From Sphingomonas sp. Leaf343 (GTDB taxonomy: Bacteria; Pseudomonadota; Alphaproteobacteria; Sphingomonadales; Sphingomonadaceae): 64,000 bases of DNA. The first letter of the stretch is position 1. Every line of letters starts with the position of its first letter. The position numbers and the translations under genes were made by a program. The stretch spans positions 68,073 through 132,072 of the forward strand of contig NZ_LMPG01000001.1 in the NCBI RefSeq assembly GCF_001423765.1. The letters are read 5' to 3'. Shown in pieces: positions 26,497-35,119 of the stretch. A model generated the notes under the pieces. The model worked only from the letters and a program-made list of their open reading frames with translations, was not told the DNA's origin and ran no database searches.

Positions 26497-27570
26497 TCAG
26501 ATGTGCGGGCGGAACGGTCGCGGTGCCAGATCATGGCGGACCTTCCGCAGAAACGGCGGACCGGATGCCGCGGGGTCCGACTCATACGCGGTCAGCCCCG
26601 GCTCTCCGATCGCGATACGCCCGGCGTCGAGATCGGCCAGCGCCCGCTGCATGTCGCGCTGCCCTGCCAGCCAGCGAGCCCGCACCGATCCCGGCGAGAA
26701 GTCGAACGCTTTGCCGACGACCTCCTCGTCCTGATCCGTATAGGCGATGTGCAGCAGCGTCACCGACGCGGTATCGCCCCGTGCCGCGCGTTCGTCGAAC
26801 ACCGCCTGCCACGCGGCGATCGCGCGTCGGCTTTGCGTCGCGAAGATCAGGTCCTGCATTCGCTCGGCCGCTTCCGTCACCGTGGTGGGAGCCGGACGGT
26901 GCAGGGGCAGCAGGTCGACCGCGATGCAGAGCAAGGGTCGTTCGGCGGGTTCCGCGAGTATCGCATCGAGCGGCAGATTGGCGGAGATGCCCGCATCCGC
27001 GATCAGACGGCCCTCGATCCATTGCGGGGGGAACGCAGGCGGCAGCGCGCAACTCGCCCGCAGATGCGCAATCGAAACCGGATCATGCGCGGTGTCGAAC
27101 ATCACGTCCTCGCCGCTGTCCAGATCGATGGCGGTGGCGGTGAAACGGGGCGATCCGCCGTTCAGGCGGTCGAAGTCGATCAACTGCTCCAGCGAACGGG
27201 CGAGGAGCGCGGTGTCGTAGAGGCTGGGCGGCTCCATGTTCATCGTCATGGCACGCGGTGTGAACAGGCCGGGCTGTCCGGTCGCCGCCACCGAAGCAGC
27301 CGCCGCGGACCGGCGTAAAGTTTCCATTGCGGGGAAAAGCGGTGGCCGGGATGCCGGTTGCCAGAACGCCTGCAGCGCGGACAGCCGCTGCTCGCGGCGA
27401 TTGCCGCAGATCAGCGCCCCGACGATCGCCCCGGCAGAGGCACCCGCCACCCGGTCCGGCTCCAGTCCGTGATCGTGCAGCGCCTCGTACACACCACCAT
27501 GATAGGCCCCCAGCGCGTTGCCGCCGCTTAGGGCCAGCGCCAGATCATGGCATGCCGCCCTGTCGCTCAA
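26497..27570 (-). CDS. patatin-like phospholipase
   Basis: 357 residues with the catalytic dyad Ser45 in GASAG and Asp192 in DAG. The oxyanion loop is SGGNALGAYHGG, without the usual basic residue. No signal peptide is seen, so it is probably cytoplasmic or membrane-associated. A C-terminal DUF3734-like extension (about 205-340) is present. The start is best read as TTG at 27570-27568, overlapping the TGA of the upstream DUF892 gene; there is no nearby in-frame ATG. It would hydrolyse phospholipid acyl esters. The coupling links membrane lipid turnover to a stress-associated ferritin-like protein. Confidence 0.85.
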   Translation of the reverse strand: MSDRAACHDLALALSGGNALGAYHGGVYEALHDHGLEPDRVAGASAGAIVGALICGNRREQRLSALQAFWQPASRPPLFPAMETLRRSAAAASVAATGQPGLFTPRAMTMNMEPPSLYDTALLARSLEQLIDFDRLNGGSPRFTATAIDLDSGEDVMFDTAHDPVSIAHLRASCALPPAFPPQWIEGRLIADAGISANLPLDAILAEPAERPLLCIAVDLLPLHRPAPTTVTEAAERMQDLIFATQSRRAIAAWQAVFDERAARGDTASVTLLHIAYTDQDEEVVGKAFDFSPGSVRARWLAGQRDMQRALADLDAGRIAIGEPGLTAYESDPAASGPPFLRKVRHDLAPRPFRPHI

Positions 27571-28088
27571 TGGCTGGCTGTCTCTCCGGCGGCACGGCGA
27601 GCAGCATATTTCAACGTCAGCGGCGCGTTATGCTCATCGATCCAAGCGGCCATGGACCGTTCCTCGCGCAGCGAGGTCTGCAGCAGCGCGGTCGGTCCGC
27701 CGAAGCTGCCCGCCTCCGCCAGCGCGATCAGCGACGTGTAGCTCGCCGCCTCGAAATTCTCGAACGCATAGTTAGCGAAGCTGTTCTTCAGGATCTCGTC
27801 GGGCGCGAACACATGCGCCAGCGCGGCGAGATTGCCGGAGATCGACAGCGCGAAATCCTTCACCGCCGAATGGGTTTCGCCGAAGCCGGACAGAATCTCC
27901 TCGACCCGCTGGATCTGCTGCTCCGTCTCGCCGCGATGCCGGCGCAACGCCTCCTCGACCTCGGGATAATCCGCCAGGTGGTCGAGCTGGCGGTCGATCA
28001 GCGCCAGCGCCTGATGCTCGACGCCGTGGACGTTCTTCAGGCCGGTGACGAACAGCGACTGAACGACTTGGTTGGGAAGGGTAGCCAT
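27567..28088 (-). CDS. ferritin-like DUF892 (YciE/YciF) protein
   Basis: 173 residues from ATG 28088 with AGGAG suitably placed upstream; the frame stays open to 28241 but without a comparable ribosome site. The protein is an all-helical bundle of the DUF892 family with the conserved pattern of His and Glu, including NVHGVEHQAL (about 19-28) and the later ENFEAASYTSLI. Family members are ferritin-like stress proteins whose metal chemistry is poorly known. Its stop overlaps the patatin start, indicating one operon. It is divergent from the MFS gene. Confidence 0.85.
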   Translation of the reverse strand: MATLPNQVVQSLFVTGLKNVHGVEHQALALIDRQLDHLADYPEVEEALRRHRGETEQQIQRVEEILSGFGETHSAVKDFALSISGNLAALAHVFAPDEILKNSFANYAFENFEAASYTSLIALAEAGSFGGPTALLQTSLREERSMAAWIDEHNAPLTLKYAARRAAGETASH

Positions 28089-28267
28089 AGGGCGCTCCTG
28101 TATCAGGTAATGGGTACGCACTTCGAACGCGGTCGCTCCCCTAAATGTCCTTGTAAAATCAATAGCATGATGTGGATCAGCATCCTGCTTGGGGCCGCCG
28201 GGCGCGCCGGCGCTGGCAATCGGCCTCCGATGCGCCGACACAGCGTGGGCACGGAGGGGAGCGAGCG

Positions 28268-29491
28268 TTGCAGGATGGAATATCGGGCAGGACGGACAGG
28301 CGCGTCTTCGCGGCGCCGGTCGGTGGGCTGGCAGCGTTCGCGGTGGCGAACATCGGTGGGGTGGTCGCCTATCTGCCGCTGCTGACGCTGTTGCTGCCGA
28401 TCAAGGCCGATCTCGTCGCGGGCGATGCGCGGATCGGCGTATTGACCGTTGCGGTCGTGGCGGGTGCGCTGGCCGCGAGTGGCGCGAATATCCTGTTCGG
28501 CTGGCTCGGCGACCGTGCGCTGGAGCGGGGCAAGGGTCGGCGCGGCGGGATGGCGGCGGGCCTGATCGCGACGATCGCCGCCTATGCGCTGGTGGCATTC
28601 GCCGTAACCCCGATTGCGCTGGTGCTGGCGATCCTCCTGTTCCAGCTCGCGGTCAACGCGCTGCTGTCACCCTTGTTCGCGTTGATGGCGGAGGAGGTGC
28701 CGGACCGTGACAAGGGCGTTGCGGGCGGCCTGCTCTCGCTCGGCAATCCCGTCGCCTCCGCCTTCTCCGCGGCGATCGTCGCGACGTGGTTCCTGAACGA
28801 GGGCGCGCGGCTTGCCGCCGTGGCGGTGGCGATCACCGCATGTTTCCTGCCGCTGCTGCTCCGCCGTGCAAGTCCAGTCGTGGAAGCGCCGGCCGAGGCC
28901 GCTGTCCGCTCACCTGGATTGGACCGGCGCGACCTGGTCGTGGCGCTCATCGCCCGGCTGCTGGTTCAGGTCGCGAGCAGCGTGCTGTTCGTCTACCTGC
29001 TCTATTACCTGAACGGCATATCGCCCGGCGACGCACCGTCGACTGTCGCCACGCGGGCGGGTCAGGTCCTGACGATCGCCTTCGTCGCGCCGCTGCCGGT
29101 AGCGATCCTGGTCGGCCGCCTGTCAGACCGCATCCGCCGCCGCAAGCCGTTCCTGCTGGGCGCGGCGATCGTATCGGCGGCGGGTCTGCTGGGCATGGCG
29201 GCGGCGGACGGACCCATGTTCGGTGCGACGATGTTCGGTATGTTCGTGATGGGTCATGCCGTGTTCGTGGCGCTGCACTCGGCCTTTGCGATGCAGTTGC
29301 TGCCCGATCCGCGTCGACGAGGGCGCGACCTTGGCCTGCTCAATCTGGCGAATACGCTGCCCTCGCTGCTCGGCCCGCCGCTGACATGGTGGCTGGCGAG
29401 CCCGACGGATTTCGACGCGGTGCTGATGGTGCTGGCCGCATTGACGGTTTCGGGAGGCGTGATGATGCTCGGGGTGCGGGGGCGACCCTAA
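28268..29491 (+). CDS. MFS transporter
   Basis: About 407 residues with 12 predicted membrane helices. The loop between helices 2 and 3 (GWLGDRALERGKGRRGG) and the one between 8 and 9 (GRLSDRIRRRKPF) match the major facilitator signature. The best start is TTG 28268 behind GGAGGGGA; GTG 28172 is in frame but lacks a ribosome site and would add 32 polar residues. Substrate is unknown; the sequence resembles sugar/cation symporter-like or drug transporters. A terminator-like hairpin lies 150 bases downstream. Confidence 0.85.
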   Translation: MQDGISGRTDRRVFAAPVGGLAAFAVANIGGVVAYLPLLTLLLPIKADLVAGDARIGVLTVAVVAGALAASGANILFGWLGDRALERGKGRRGGMAAGLIATIAAYALVAFAVTPIALVLAILLFQLAVNALLSPLFALMAEEVPDRDKGVAGGLLSLGNPVASAFSAAIVATWFLNEGARLAAVAVAITACFLPLLLRRASPVVEAPAEAAVRSPGLDRRDLVVALIARLLVQVASSVLFVYLLYYLNGISPGDAPSTVATRAGQVLTIAFVAPLPVAILVGRLSDRIRRRKPFLLGAAIVSAAGLLGMAAADGPMFGATMFGMFVMGHAVFVALHSAFAMQLLPDPRRRGRDLGLLNLANTLPSLLGPPLTWWLASPTDFDAVLMVLAALTVSGGVMMLGVRGRP

Positions 29492-29642
29492 CGACATCCC
29501 GTTGTGGGGGGAGCCGTCTCATGAGATGGTGGCGGAGCGGCCTGTTCGCGGACGCGGAAACTGGCCCCGTCGCCTTCGAATCAGCGATCGTCGCATTGAC
29601 ACGAAAGCTCATCCGGCCGTAATTGGCCTTGCCAAAAGGGTC

Positions 29643-29679
29643 GACCAATCGATGACGATCATCGCTTGGTCATTTTTTT
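29643..29679 (+). terminator. intrinsic terminator between the MFS and TonB receptor genes
   Basis: A 13-position stem (arms 29643-29655 and 29659-29671, GACCAA/TTGGTC outside and CGATGA/TCATCG inside, with one T-C mismatch) closes a 3-base loop and is followed by ATTTTTTT. It would stop transcription coming from the MFS gene. A shorter palindrome, TTGGC-CTT-GCCAA, lies just upstream at 29623-29635. Confidence 0.75.
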
Positions 29680-29697
29680 GGCAGGTATTACAATCGT

Positions 29698-29725
29698 TTG
29701 TTCGCGATGGATCGAGTCGTAAGAT
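29698..29725 (+). promoter_or_regulatory. candidate promoter of the TonB receptor at 29761
   Basis: TTGTTC (29698-29703) and TAAGAT (29720-29725) are 16 bases apart, giving a plausible sigma-70-type promoter just after the terminator. The leader would be about 30 bases. A partial FadR-type palindrome, AGGTATTACAA, lies at 29683-29693 immediately upstream. Confidence 0.35.
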
Positions 29726-29760
29726 ACCGATCACGCGGATGTCGAAGGGGGGGATTTTTT

Positions 29761-32700
29761 ATGAGCTACGCCGTGTATCCGCGTCATCGTCGACTTGTTA
29801 CCTTGCTGGGCGCAACTGTCCTGACAACTGGTATGATTGCCTCGCCAGCGTTGGCGCAGGAGGTGCAGCCGAACCCGCCGACGCCGACCGTCGCGACGCC
29901 CGCCAACCCCGACCAGTCGACCGCTGCCGACCCGCAGTCGCAGCCCGAGACGCTGGACGCGCCGCAAAGCGACATCGTCGTCAACGGCTTCCGCCAGAGC
30001 TATGCGGATGCGATCCGGTCGAAGCGTAACGAGGTCGCGATCACCGACGGCATCTCGTCCGACGGTCTGGGCCGCTTCCCGGACCTCAACGTCGGCGAGG
30101 CGCTGCAGCGCGTGCCCGGCGTCCAGATCAACCGGGAGGCGGAGGGCCGCAACGCGACGATCAACCTGCGCGGCCTGCCCGGGGAATATGCCCGCCTGAC
30201 TCTGAACGGCGTCGCCTTCGCCGAACCGATCCTGACCGAGGCCGCGCCGCTCGGTGCGTTCAACGCCGATATTTTCAGCGCGATCGTCGTCGACAAATCA
30301 CCGCTCGCCAATGCGCAGACCGGTGGCCTGTCGGGCAATGTCGACCTCCAGATCGCACCTGCCCTCAGCCGCAAGGAAGGTGGCTTCGTCAAGGCGGCGC
30401 TGGAATACAACCAGCTCGGCGACAAGCTCGCCCCGGCCGCGACGATCGGCTACAACCACATCTTCTCCGACAGCTTCGCGGTCTTTGGCGTGCTGGCGTA
30501 CAAGAAGGAGAATTTCCGCAGGGATACGGTACAGTTCAACAGCTACTCCGCCTTTTCCGCGGCGCAGGCCCAGGCGAACGCATCGACGCTGGGTGCCTAT
30601 TATCCGCGTTCGGCGGCATGCCCGTCGTGCACCGGTTCGACCGCGACCACGGGCGTGCTCTACAACTCGCAGATCCGGCAATATGCGCGGCTCAACAACG
30701 GCGACCTCTATACGGGCGCGGCCGGCGCTGAATGGAAGCCCGACGATCATACCCGCGTCGGCCTGACCGGCTTCTACACCGACCGCAAGCTGCCCAAGAC
30801 CAACCAGTATTTCTCGATCGTCGGCAACAACGACGTCAGCAGTCTGACGCCGACCAGCGCACCGATCCAGTTGTCGGACGGTCGCTACGTCGTCACCGAC
30901 TATGATTTCCGTAACGCCGCCGATCCGCGCATGTCGACGCGCCGCCTGTCGTTGCGGCAAAAGGCGTGGGGGCTGAACGGCAAGGCGGAATGGTCGGACG
31001 ATGTCTGGCGGCTGAGCACCATCCTGACCGCGTCGAAGGCGAACAACCGGTCGGAAGAAAGCTCGATCGATTTCGACCGGTTGCAGACCGCGGCCGGCAA
31101 CGGCGTCAGCGGCACGATCCGCACCGGCGCGGGCGAGATCGGCGACCTGTTCTACACGATCGCGCCCGATCCGCTCGTCTCCAGCGTCGTGCCGAACGGC
31201 TGGTATTGGGGTGGCGTGTCCGACCCGACGCAATATTACGACTCCCCCGTGGCCGCCAACCGCCGCCAGCGTTTGCAGGTGACGGGCACCCAGAGCTACG
31301 CCCAGACCGACCTGCTCGCCTATCAATGGGATGTGGAGCGCAGCTTCGAGGGTAGCGTGCTGAGCGGTATCCAGGCCGGCTTCCGCTTTGAACACAACAA
31401 GTTCACGTCCGAGGGCTATCGCACCTCTGCGTTCGGTATCCAGACGCAGAACATCGACGGCACCTTCCTGCGTACCGCGCCGCCGGTTGGCGATTTCTTC
31501 GGCGGCAAGGCAGGTACGACCAGCAGCAACTGGCAGTCGACGCCGCTCGACTATGCGTTCGACAAGCTGCTGCCGGTGCAGGTGTTTCCGGGCGGGGCGC
31601 TGTCGCCGCTGGGTTTCAACATTCGCTACAACGACAACAACTACGCGCTCTACAATTTCTCGAACCAGACGGACATCGCGGCCGGCTACGCGCAGTTGAA
31701 GTACGAGGTTTCGGTCGCGGGCGTCCGTATCCGCGGCAATGGCGGCCTGCGCTATGAACAGGCACGCAACGTGATCGAGGCGCTGGATCGCATCTCGCTG
31801 ACCGGCACGATCGGTTCGCCGTCGGACTTCCGCACGAACACCTATTCGCGCAACTACGGCAAGCTGCTGCCGTCGTTCATCGCGGTCGCCGACATCACGG
31901 ACAAGCTGCTGCTGCGCGGTGCCGCGTACAAGACCTATGTCCGGCCCCAGCCGCGCCAGTTCACGCCGGCGACGATCGTGGGCAACCCGGTCAACGGCGT
32001 CTACTCGGTCACGCTCGGCAATCCCGACCTGAAGCCGTACGACTCCACGTCGCTCGACCTGTCGCTGGAATGGTACAACCGCCCCAACGGCATCGTCTCG
32101 GTCGCGGGATTCCAGAAGCGGATCACCGGCCTGATCGCCAATATCAGCGATCCCAAGCAGCTCTGCCCTGCGGATGCCAGCGAGCTTGGCCTGGGCACGC
32201 TGCGCGTCAATGGCGACCGGTGCGAAAGCAGCCTGATCTTCACCGGCGGTGCGGTGCCGACGCCCTTCATCGTCGCCGCGACCGGTTTTGTGAACCAGGA
32301 CAAGCCGGTCACCGTCCGCGGTCTGGAGTTCAACCTTCAGCAGACGCTGGACTTCCTGCCCGGTGCGCTGCGTCATCTGGGTGGCGGCTTCAACTATGCC
32401 TACACCACGATCAGCGGCAAGACGTCGAGCGGCGCGGACGCCACGCTGCCTGGCGTGTCGAAGCACAACGCCAACCTGATCGGCTATTACGAGGGCGATC
32501 TGGGCGGCATCCGCCTGGTCTACAATATCCGCAGCAAGTACGATCTGGCGTCGGCGGGCACGTTCACCGGCGCGGCGCGGTCGGTGAAGTCGCGCGGACA
32601 GTTCGATCTGTCCGCCTCGCTCAATATCGACGAGCGGACGTCGCTGTCGTTCGATGCCTACAACCTGACGAACGCGCTGCGGATCGAATATGAGAACGAC

Positions 32701-32769
32701 CCGCGCCTGATCCGTCGCGGCGATTATGACGGGCGCACGTTCACGATCACGGCGCGTTCGACCTTCTAG
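29761..32769 (+). CDS. TonB-dependent outer-membrane receptor (Caulobacter-type)
   Basis: 1002 residues from ATG 29761 behind AAGGGGGGG. The signal peptide ends at PALAQE. A proline-rich linker precedes a TonB-box-like DIVVNGFRQS (about 70-80), the plug domain (about 80-200, with VPGVQINREAEGRNATINLRG) and a 22-strand barrel ending in Phe (ITARSTF), the signal for BAM assembly. The plug resembles receptors of Caulobacter and sphingomonads that import carbohydrate oligomers. It is followed by a strong terminator, so the GH92 gene downstream probably has its own promoter or depends on read-through. Confidence 0.92.
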   Translation: MSYAVYPRHRRLVTLLGATVLTTGMIASPALAQEVQPNPPTPTVATPANPDQSTAADPQSQPETLDAPQSDIVVNGFRQSYADAIRSKRNEVAITDGISSDGLGRFPDLNVGEALQRVPGVQINREAEGRNATINLRGLPGEYARLTLNGVAFAEPILTEAAPLGAFNADIFSAIVVDKSPLANAQTGGLSGNVDLQIAPALSRKEGGFVKAALEYNQLGDKLAPAATIGYNHIFSDSFAVFGVLAYKKENFRRDTVQFNSYSAFSAAQAQANASTLGAYYPRSAACPSCTGSTATTGVLYNSQIRQYARLNNGDLYTGAAGAEWKPDDHTRVGLTGFYTDRKLPKTNQYFSIVGNNDVSSLTPTSAPIQLSDGRYVVTDYDFRNAADPRMSTRRLSLRQKAWGLNGKAEWSDDVWRLSTILTASKANNRSEESSIDFDRLQTAAGNGVSGTIRTGAGEIGDLFYTIAPDPLVSSVVPNGWYWGGVSDPTQYYDSPVAANRRQRLQVTGTQSYAQTDLLAYQWDVERSFEGSVLSGIQAGFRFEHNKFTSEGYRTSAFGIQTQNIDGTFLRTAPPVGDFFGGKAGTTSSNWQSTPLDYAFDKLLPVQVFPGGALSPLGFNIRYNDNNYALYNFSNQTDIAAGYAQLKYEVSVAGVRIRGNGGLRYEQARNVIEALDRISLTGTIGSPSDFRTNTYSRNYGKLLPSFIAVADITDKLLLRGAAYKTYVRPQPRQFTPATIVGNPVNGVYSVTLGNPDLKPYDSTSLDLSLEWYNRPNGIVSVAGFQKRITGLIANISDPKQLCPADASELGLGTLRVNGDRCESSLIFTGGAVPTPFIVAATGFVNQDKPVTVRGLEFNLQQTLDFLPGALRHLGGGFNYAYTTISGKTSSGADATLPGVSKHNANLIGYYEGDLGGIRLVYNIRSKYDLASAGTFTGAARSVKSRGQFDLSASLNIDERTSLSFDAYNLTNALRIEYENDPRLIRRGDYDGRTFTITARSTF

Positions 32770-32784
32770 ACCGGTTCCCCACCT

Positions 32785-32820
32785 CGGCGTCCCTCCCGTT
32801 CGGGGAGGGGCGCCGTTTTT
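32785..32820 (+). terminator. intrinsic terminator after the TonB receptor
   Basis: A GC-rich stem (CGGCG-T-CCCTCCC paired with GGGAGGG-G-CGCCG) around a tetraloop-sized turn is followed by GTTTTT. It lies 16 bases after the receptor stop and is a textbook intrinsic terminator. Confidence 0.9.
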
Positions 32821-32932
32821 CCGGACCGCTGCCGTTCGGTAAATGTTCAAGCCAGCCCCAGCCGGTGGTAACGCCGCCATCGGTCCATTAGCCACGATAC
32901 GTCGCCGGCCCCGCACCGGCCGGGAGCACAAT

Positions 32933-35119
32933 ATGTCGACCAGCCGTCGTTTCGCCACCGCCGCCACGATCGTCGCCACGCTGGGCGTTCCGGTCATCGC
33001 GCAGGCGCAGCAGGCACGCGAGCTGTACCGTTACGTCGATCCACGCGTCGGCACGGGCAACGACGATCAGGGCGATACCGTCCCCGGCCCGACCCGTCCC
33101 GCCGGATCGATCCACCCCAGCCCGGAAACCCTGATCGGCAGCAATGCGGGGTACGACAAGGACGCGCCGCTGAGCGGATTCGCGCAACTGCATACGCAAG
33201 GCTCGGGCGGGCGAACCACCTACGGCACGTTCCTCGTCTCTCCGCAGACGGGTGAACCGCAATTCGACGAGGCGCAGCATCTGTCGCCGAAGGCGGACGA
33301 GCGGCTGGCGGCGGACGCCTATGCCGTCACCCTGTCGCGGTACGGTATCCGCGCCGAGGTGACGCCGGCCGAGAACGCGGCGCTTTACCGCTTCGCCTAT
33401 CCAGCGGGTACGCCCGCGACGATGGTGTTCGACATCACCCGCAAGATCCGCGGCGAACTCGGCAGCGCCGGGGCGGAGGTGACGATCGACCCGGCGCGGG
33501 CGCGCATCGTCGCACGGGTCCGGGCCAAAGATTACTGGAACCCGGCGCAGTCCGACATCTGGTTCGTCGCGCAGCTCGACCGGAAGCCGACGCGCTGGGG
33601 CGTGCGCGCCGGCGATCAGGTGCAATCCGGATCGACCGGCGCGTCCGTGCCCGCCGACACCAGACTGAACGCCTGGTGGCAGTTCGACGCGGGAACACCG
33701 GTGATGATGAAGGTCGCGGTGTCCTTCACCAGCGCCGAACGCGCCGCGCAGTTGCTCGATCAGGATATCCCCGGCTATGATTTCGACGGGGTCCGCATCG
33801 CCACGCAGGCGGCGTGGAACCGGGAACTCGGCCGCGTAACGATCGACGGCGTGGGGGAAGCGGACAAGCGCCGCTTCTACACCGCGCTGTATCACAGCGT
33901 CATCCAGCCGCGCGACCGCACCCGCGACCAGCCTGCCGCCGACCGCGCCACGCCGCACTGGGACGACTATTATACGCTGTGGGACACGTACCACACCGGC
34001 TTTCCGTTGATGTCGCTGCTGCGGCCCGGCGTCTATGCGAGCAACATCGCGTCGATCGGGGCGACCTTTCGCAAGTATGGCGCGGCGCACACCGCGTTCA
34101 TCGCCGGGCGAAACTATCAGGTCGGGCAGGGCGGCGACGAGATCGACAACGTGCTGGGCGAAGGACTGATCCGCGGCGTTCCCGGCGTCGACTGGAAACA
34201 GGCCGCCGAGGTCGCGCTGCACAACGCATGGCAGGAACGACGCCCCCGCTATCAGGTCGACGGCTATTTCGCGGTCGGCGATCGCAGCCCGGAACCGGAC
34301 AACCAGCGCGCCCGATCGGGATCGTCGACGCCCGCCTATGCGCTGAACGACTTCTACGCGGCGAAGCTGGCCGGGGCCGCCGGTCGCACCGACGATGCCG
34401 CCGCGCTGCTGAAGCGCTCCGGAAGCTGGCGCAACGTCTGGAACCCGGATGCCGCCAGCGACGGATACAAGGGCTTCATCATCCCGCGCTATGCGGATGG
34501 TCGCTTTCAGGATCTGGACCCGAAGACCGGCTGGGATGGCAAGAAGTACGAGAATGTCGGCTTCTACGAAGGCACGGCATGGGTGTATTCCTACACGATG
34601 CTCCATGACCTGCCGGGGATGGTCACGGCGATGGGCGGGCGTGACCGGTTCGTCGAACGGCTGCGGCATGCGCTGGACGCCAACCTGATCGACATCACCA
34701 ACGAACCCAGTTTCGCGACGCCGTGGCTGTTCAGCGATGTCGGTCGTCCCGATCTGGCGAGCTATTGGGCGAACCGCATCTTCCGCCGCTTCACGCCCGA
34801 TGCCTATCCGGGCGACGAGGATAATGGCGCGATGAGTTCGCACTATGTCTTCAACCGGATCGGCCTGTTCCCGAAGCTGACGACGGACCTGTTCTATCTG
34901 CATGCGCCGCACCAGCCGCTGGCGACGCTGACGCTGGAGGAGGGGCGGACCTTCACGATCCGCACGAGGAACTGGAAGCCCGGACGCATCTACATCGCCT
35001 CCGCCCGGCTGAACGGGGTTGCGCTGACGACGCCGTTCGTGAAGCAGGGGGATATCATGGCGGGCGGGGCGCTGGAGCTGACCGTGTCCGCGACGCCGAC
35101 GAAGTGGATGCGCCGATGA
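32933..35119 (+). CDS. GH92 alpha-mannosidase, secreted
   Basis: 728 residues from ATG 32933 behind GGGAG; the frame is open to 32843. The signal peptide ends at AQAQQ. The N-terminal beta-sandwich starts with the family's YVDPRVGTGN, and the (alpha/alpha)6 catalytic part contains WDDYYTLWDTYHTGFPL and the hallmark GDEDNGAMSSHYVF (about 627-640), which supplies the acidic residues and calcium ligands. GH92 enzymes are calcium-dependent exo-alpha-mannosidases acting on N-glycans or mannan. The TonB receptor upstream and the coupled GH43-like gene downstream suggest a small mannose-containing-glycan locus. Confidence 0.9.
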   Translation: MSTSRRFATAATIVATLGVPVIAQAQQARELYRYVDPRVGTGNDDQGDTVPGPTRPAGSIHPSPETLIGSNAGYDKDAPLSGFAQLHTQGSGGRTTYGTFLVSPQTGEPQFDEAQHLSPKADERLAADAYAVTLSRYGIRAEVTPAENAALYRFAYPAGTPATMVFDITRKIRGELGSAGAEVTIDPARARIVARVRAKDYWNPAQSDIWFVAQLDRKPTRWGVRAGDQVQSGSTGASVPADTRLNAWWQFDAGTPVMMKVAVSFTSAERAAQLLDQDIPGYDFDGVRIATQAAWNRELGRVTIDGVGEADKRRFYTALYHSVIQPRDRTRDQPAADRATPHWDDYYTLWDTYHTGFPLMSLLRPGVYASNIASIGATFRKYGAAHTAFIAGRNYQVGQGGDEIDNVLGEGLIRGVPGVDWKQAAEVALHNAWQERRPRYQVDGYFAVGDRSPEPDNQRARSGSSTPAYALNDFYAAKLAGAAGRTDDAAALLKRSGSWRNVWNPDAASDGYKGFIIPRYADGRFQDLDPKTGWDGKKYENVGFYEGTAWVYSYTMLHDLPGMVTAMGGRDRFVERLRHALDANLIDITNEPSFATPWLFSDVGRPDLASYWANRIFRRFTPDAYPGDEDNGAMSSHYVFNRIGLFPKLTTDLFYLHAPHQPLATLTLEEGRTFTIRTRNWKPGRIYIASARLNGVALTTPFVKQGDIMAGGALELTVSATPTKWMRR

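Noticed and set aside
22593..26585. Very long minus-strand open frame opposite the MscS and dinB genes
   Set aside because: Its product is a repetitive Arg/Gln/Asp-rich chain without domains; it exists because high GC removes stop codons in the opposite frame.
28128..28155. EcfG-like promoter upstream of the DUF892 gene (minus strand AGGAC-N17-CGTT)
   Set aside because: The -10-like CGTT and spacing fit, but the -35 agrees with GGAAC in only three of five positions.
29521..29622. 33-codon open frame with a GGGGGAG ribosome-site-like sequence between the MFS and TonB receptor genes
   Set aside because: Very short, with no recognisable features and no evidence beyond the ribosome-site match; kept out of the gene list.
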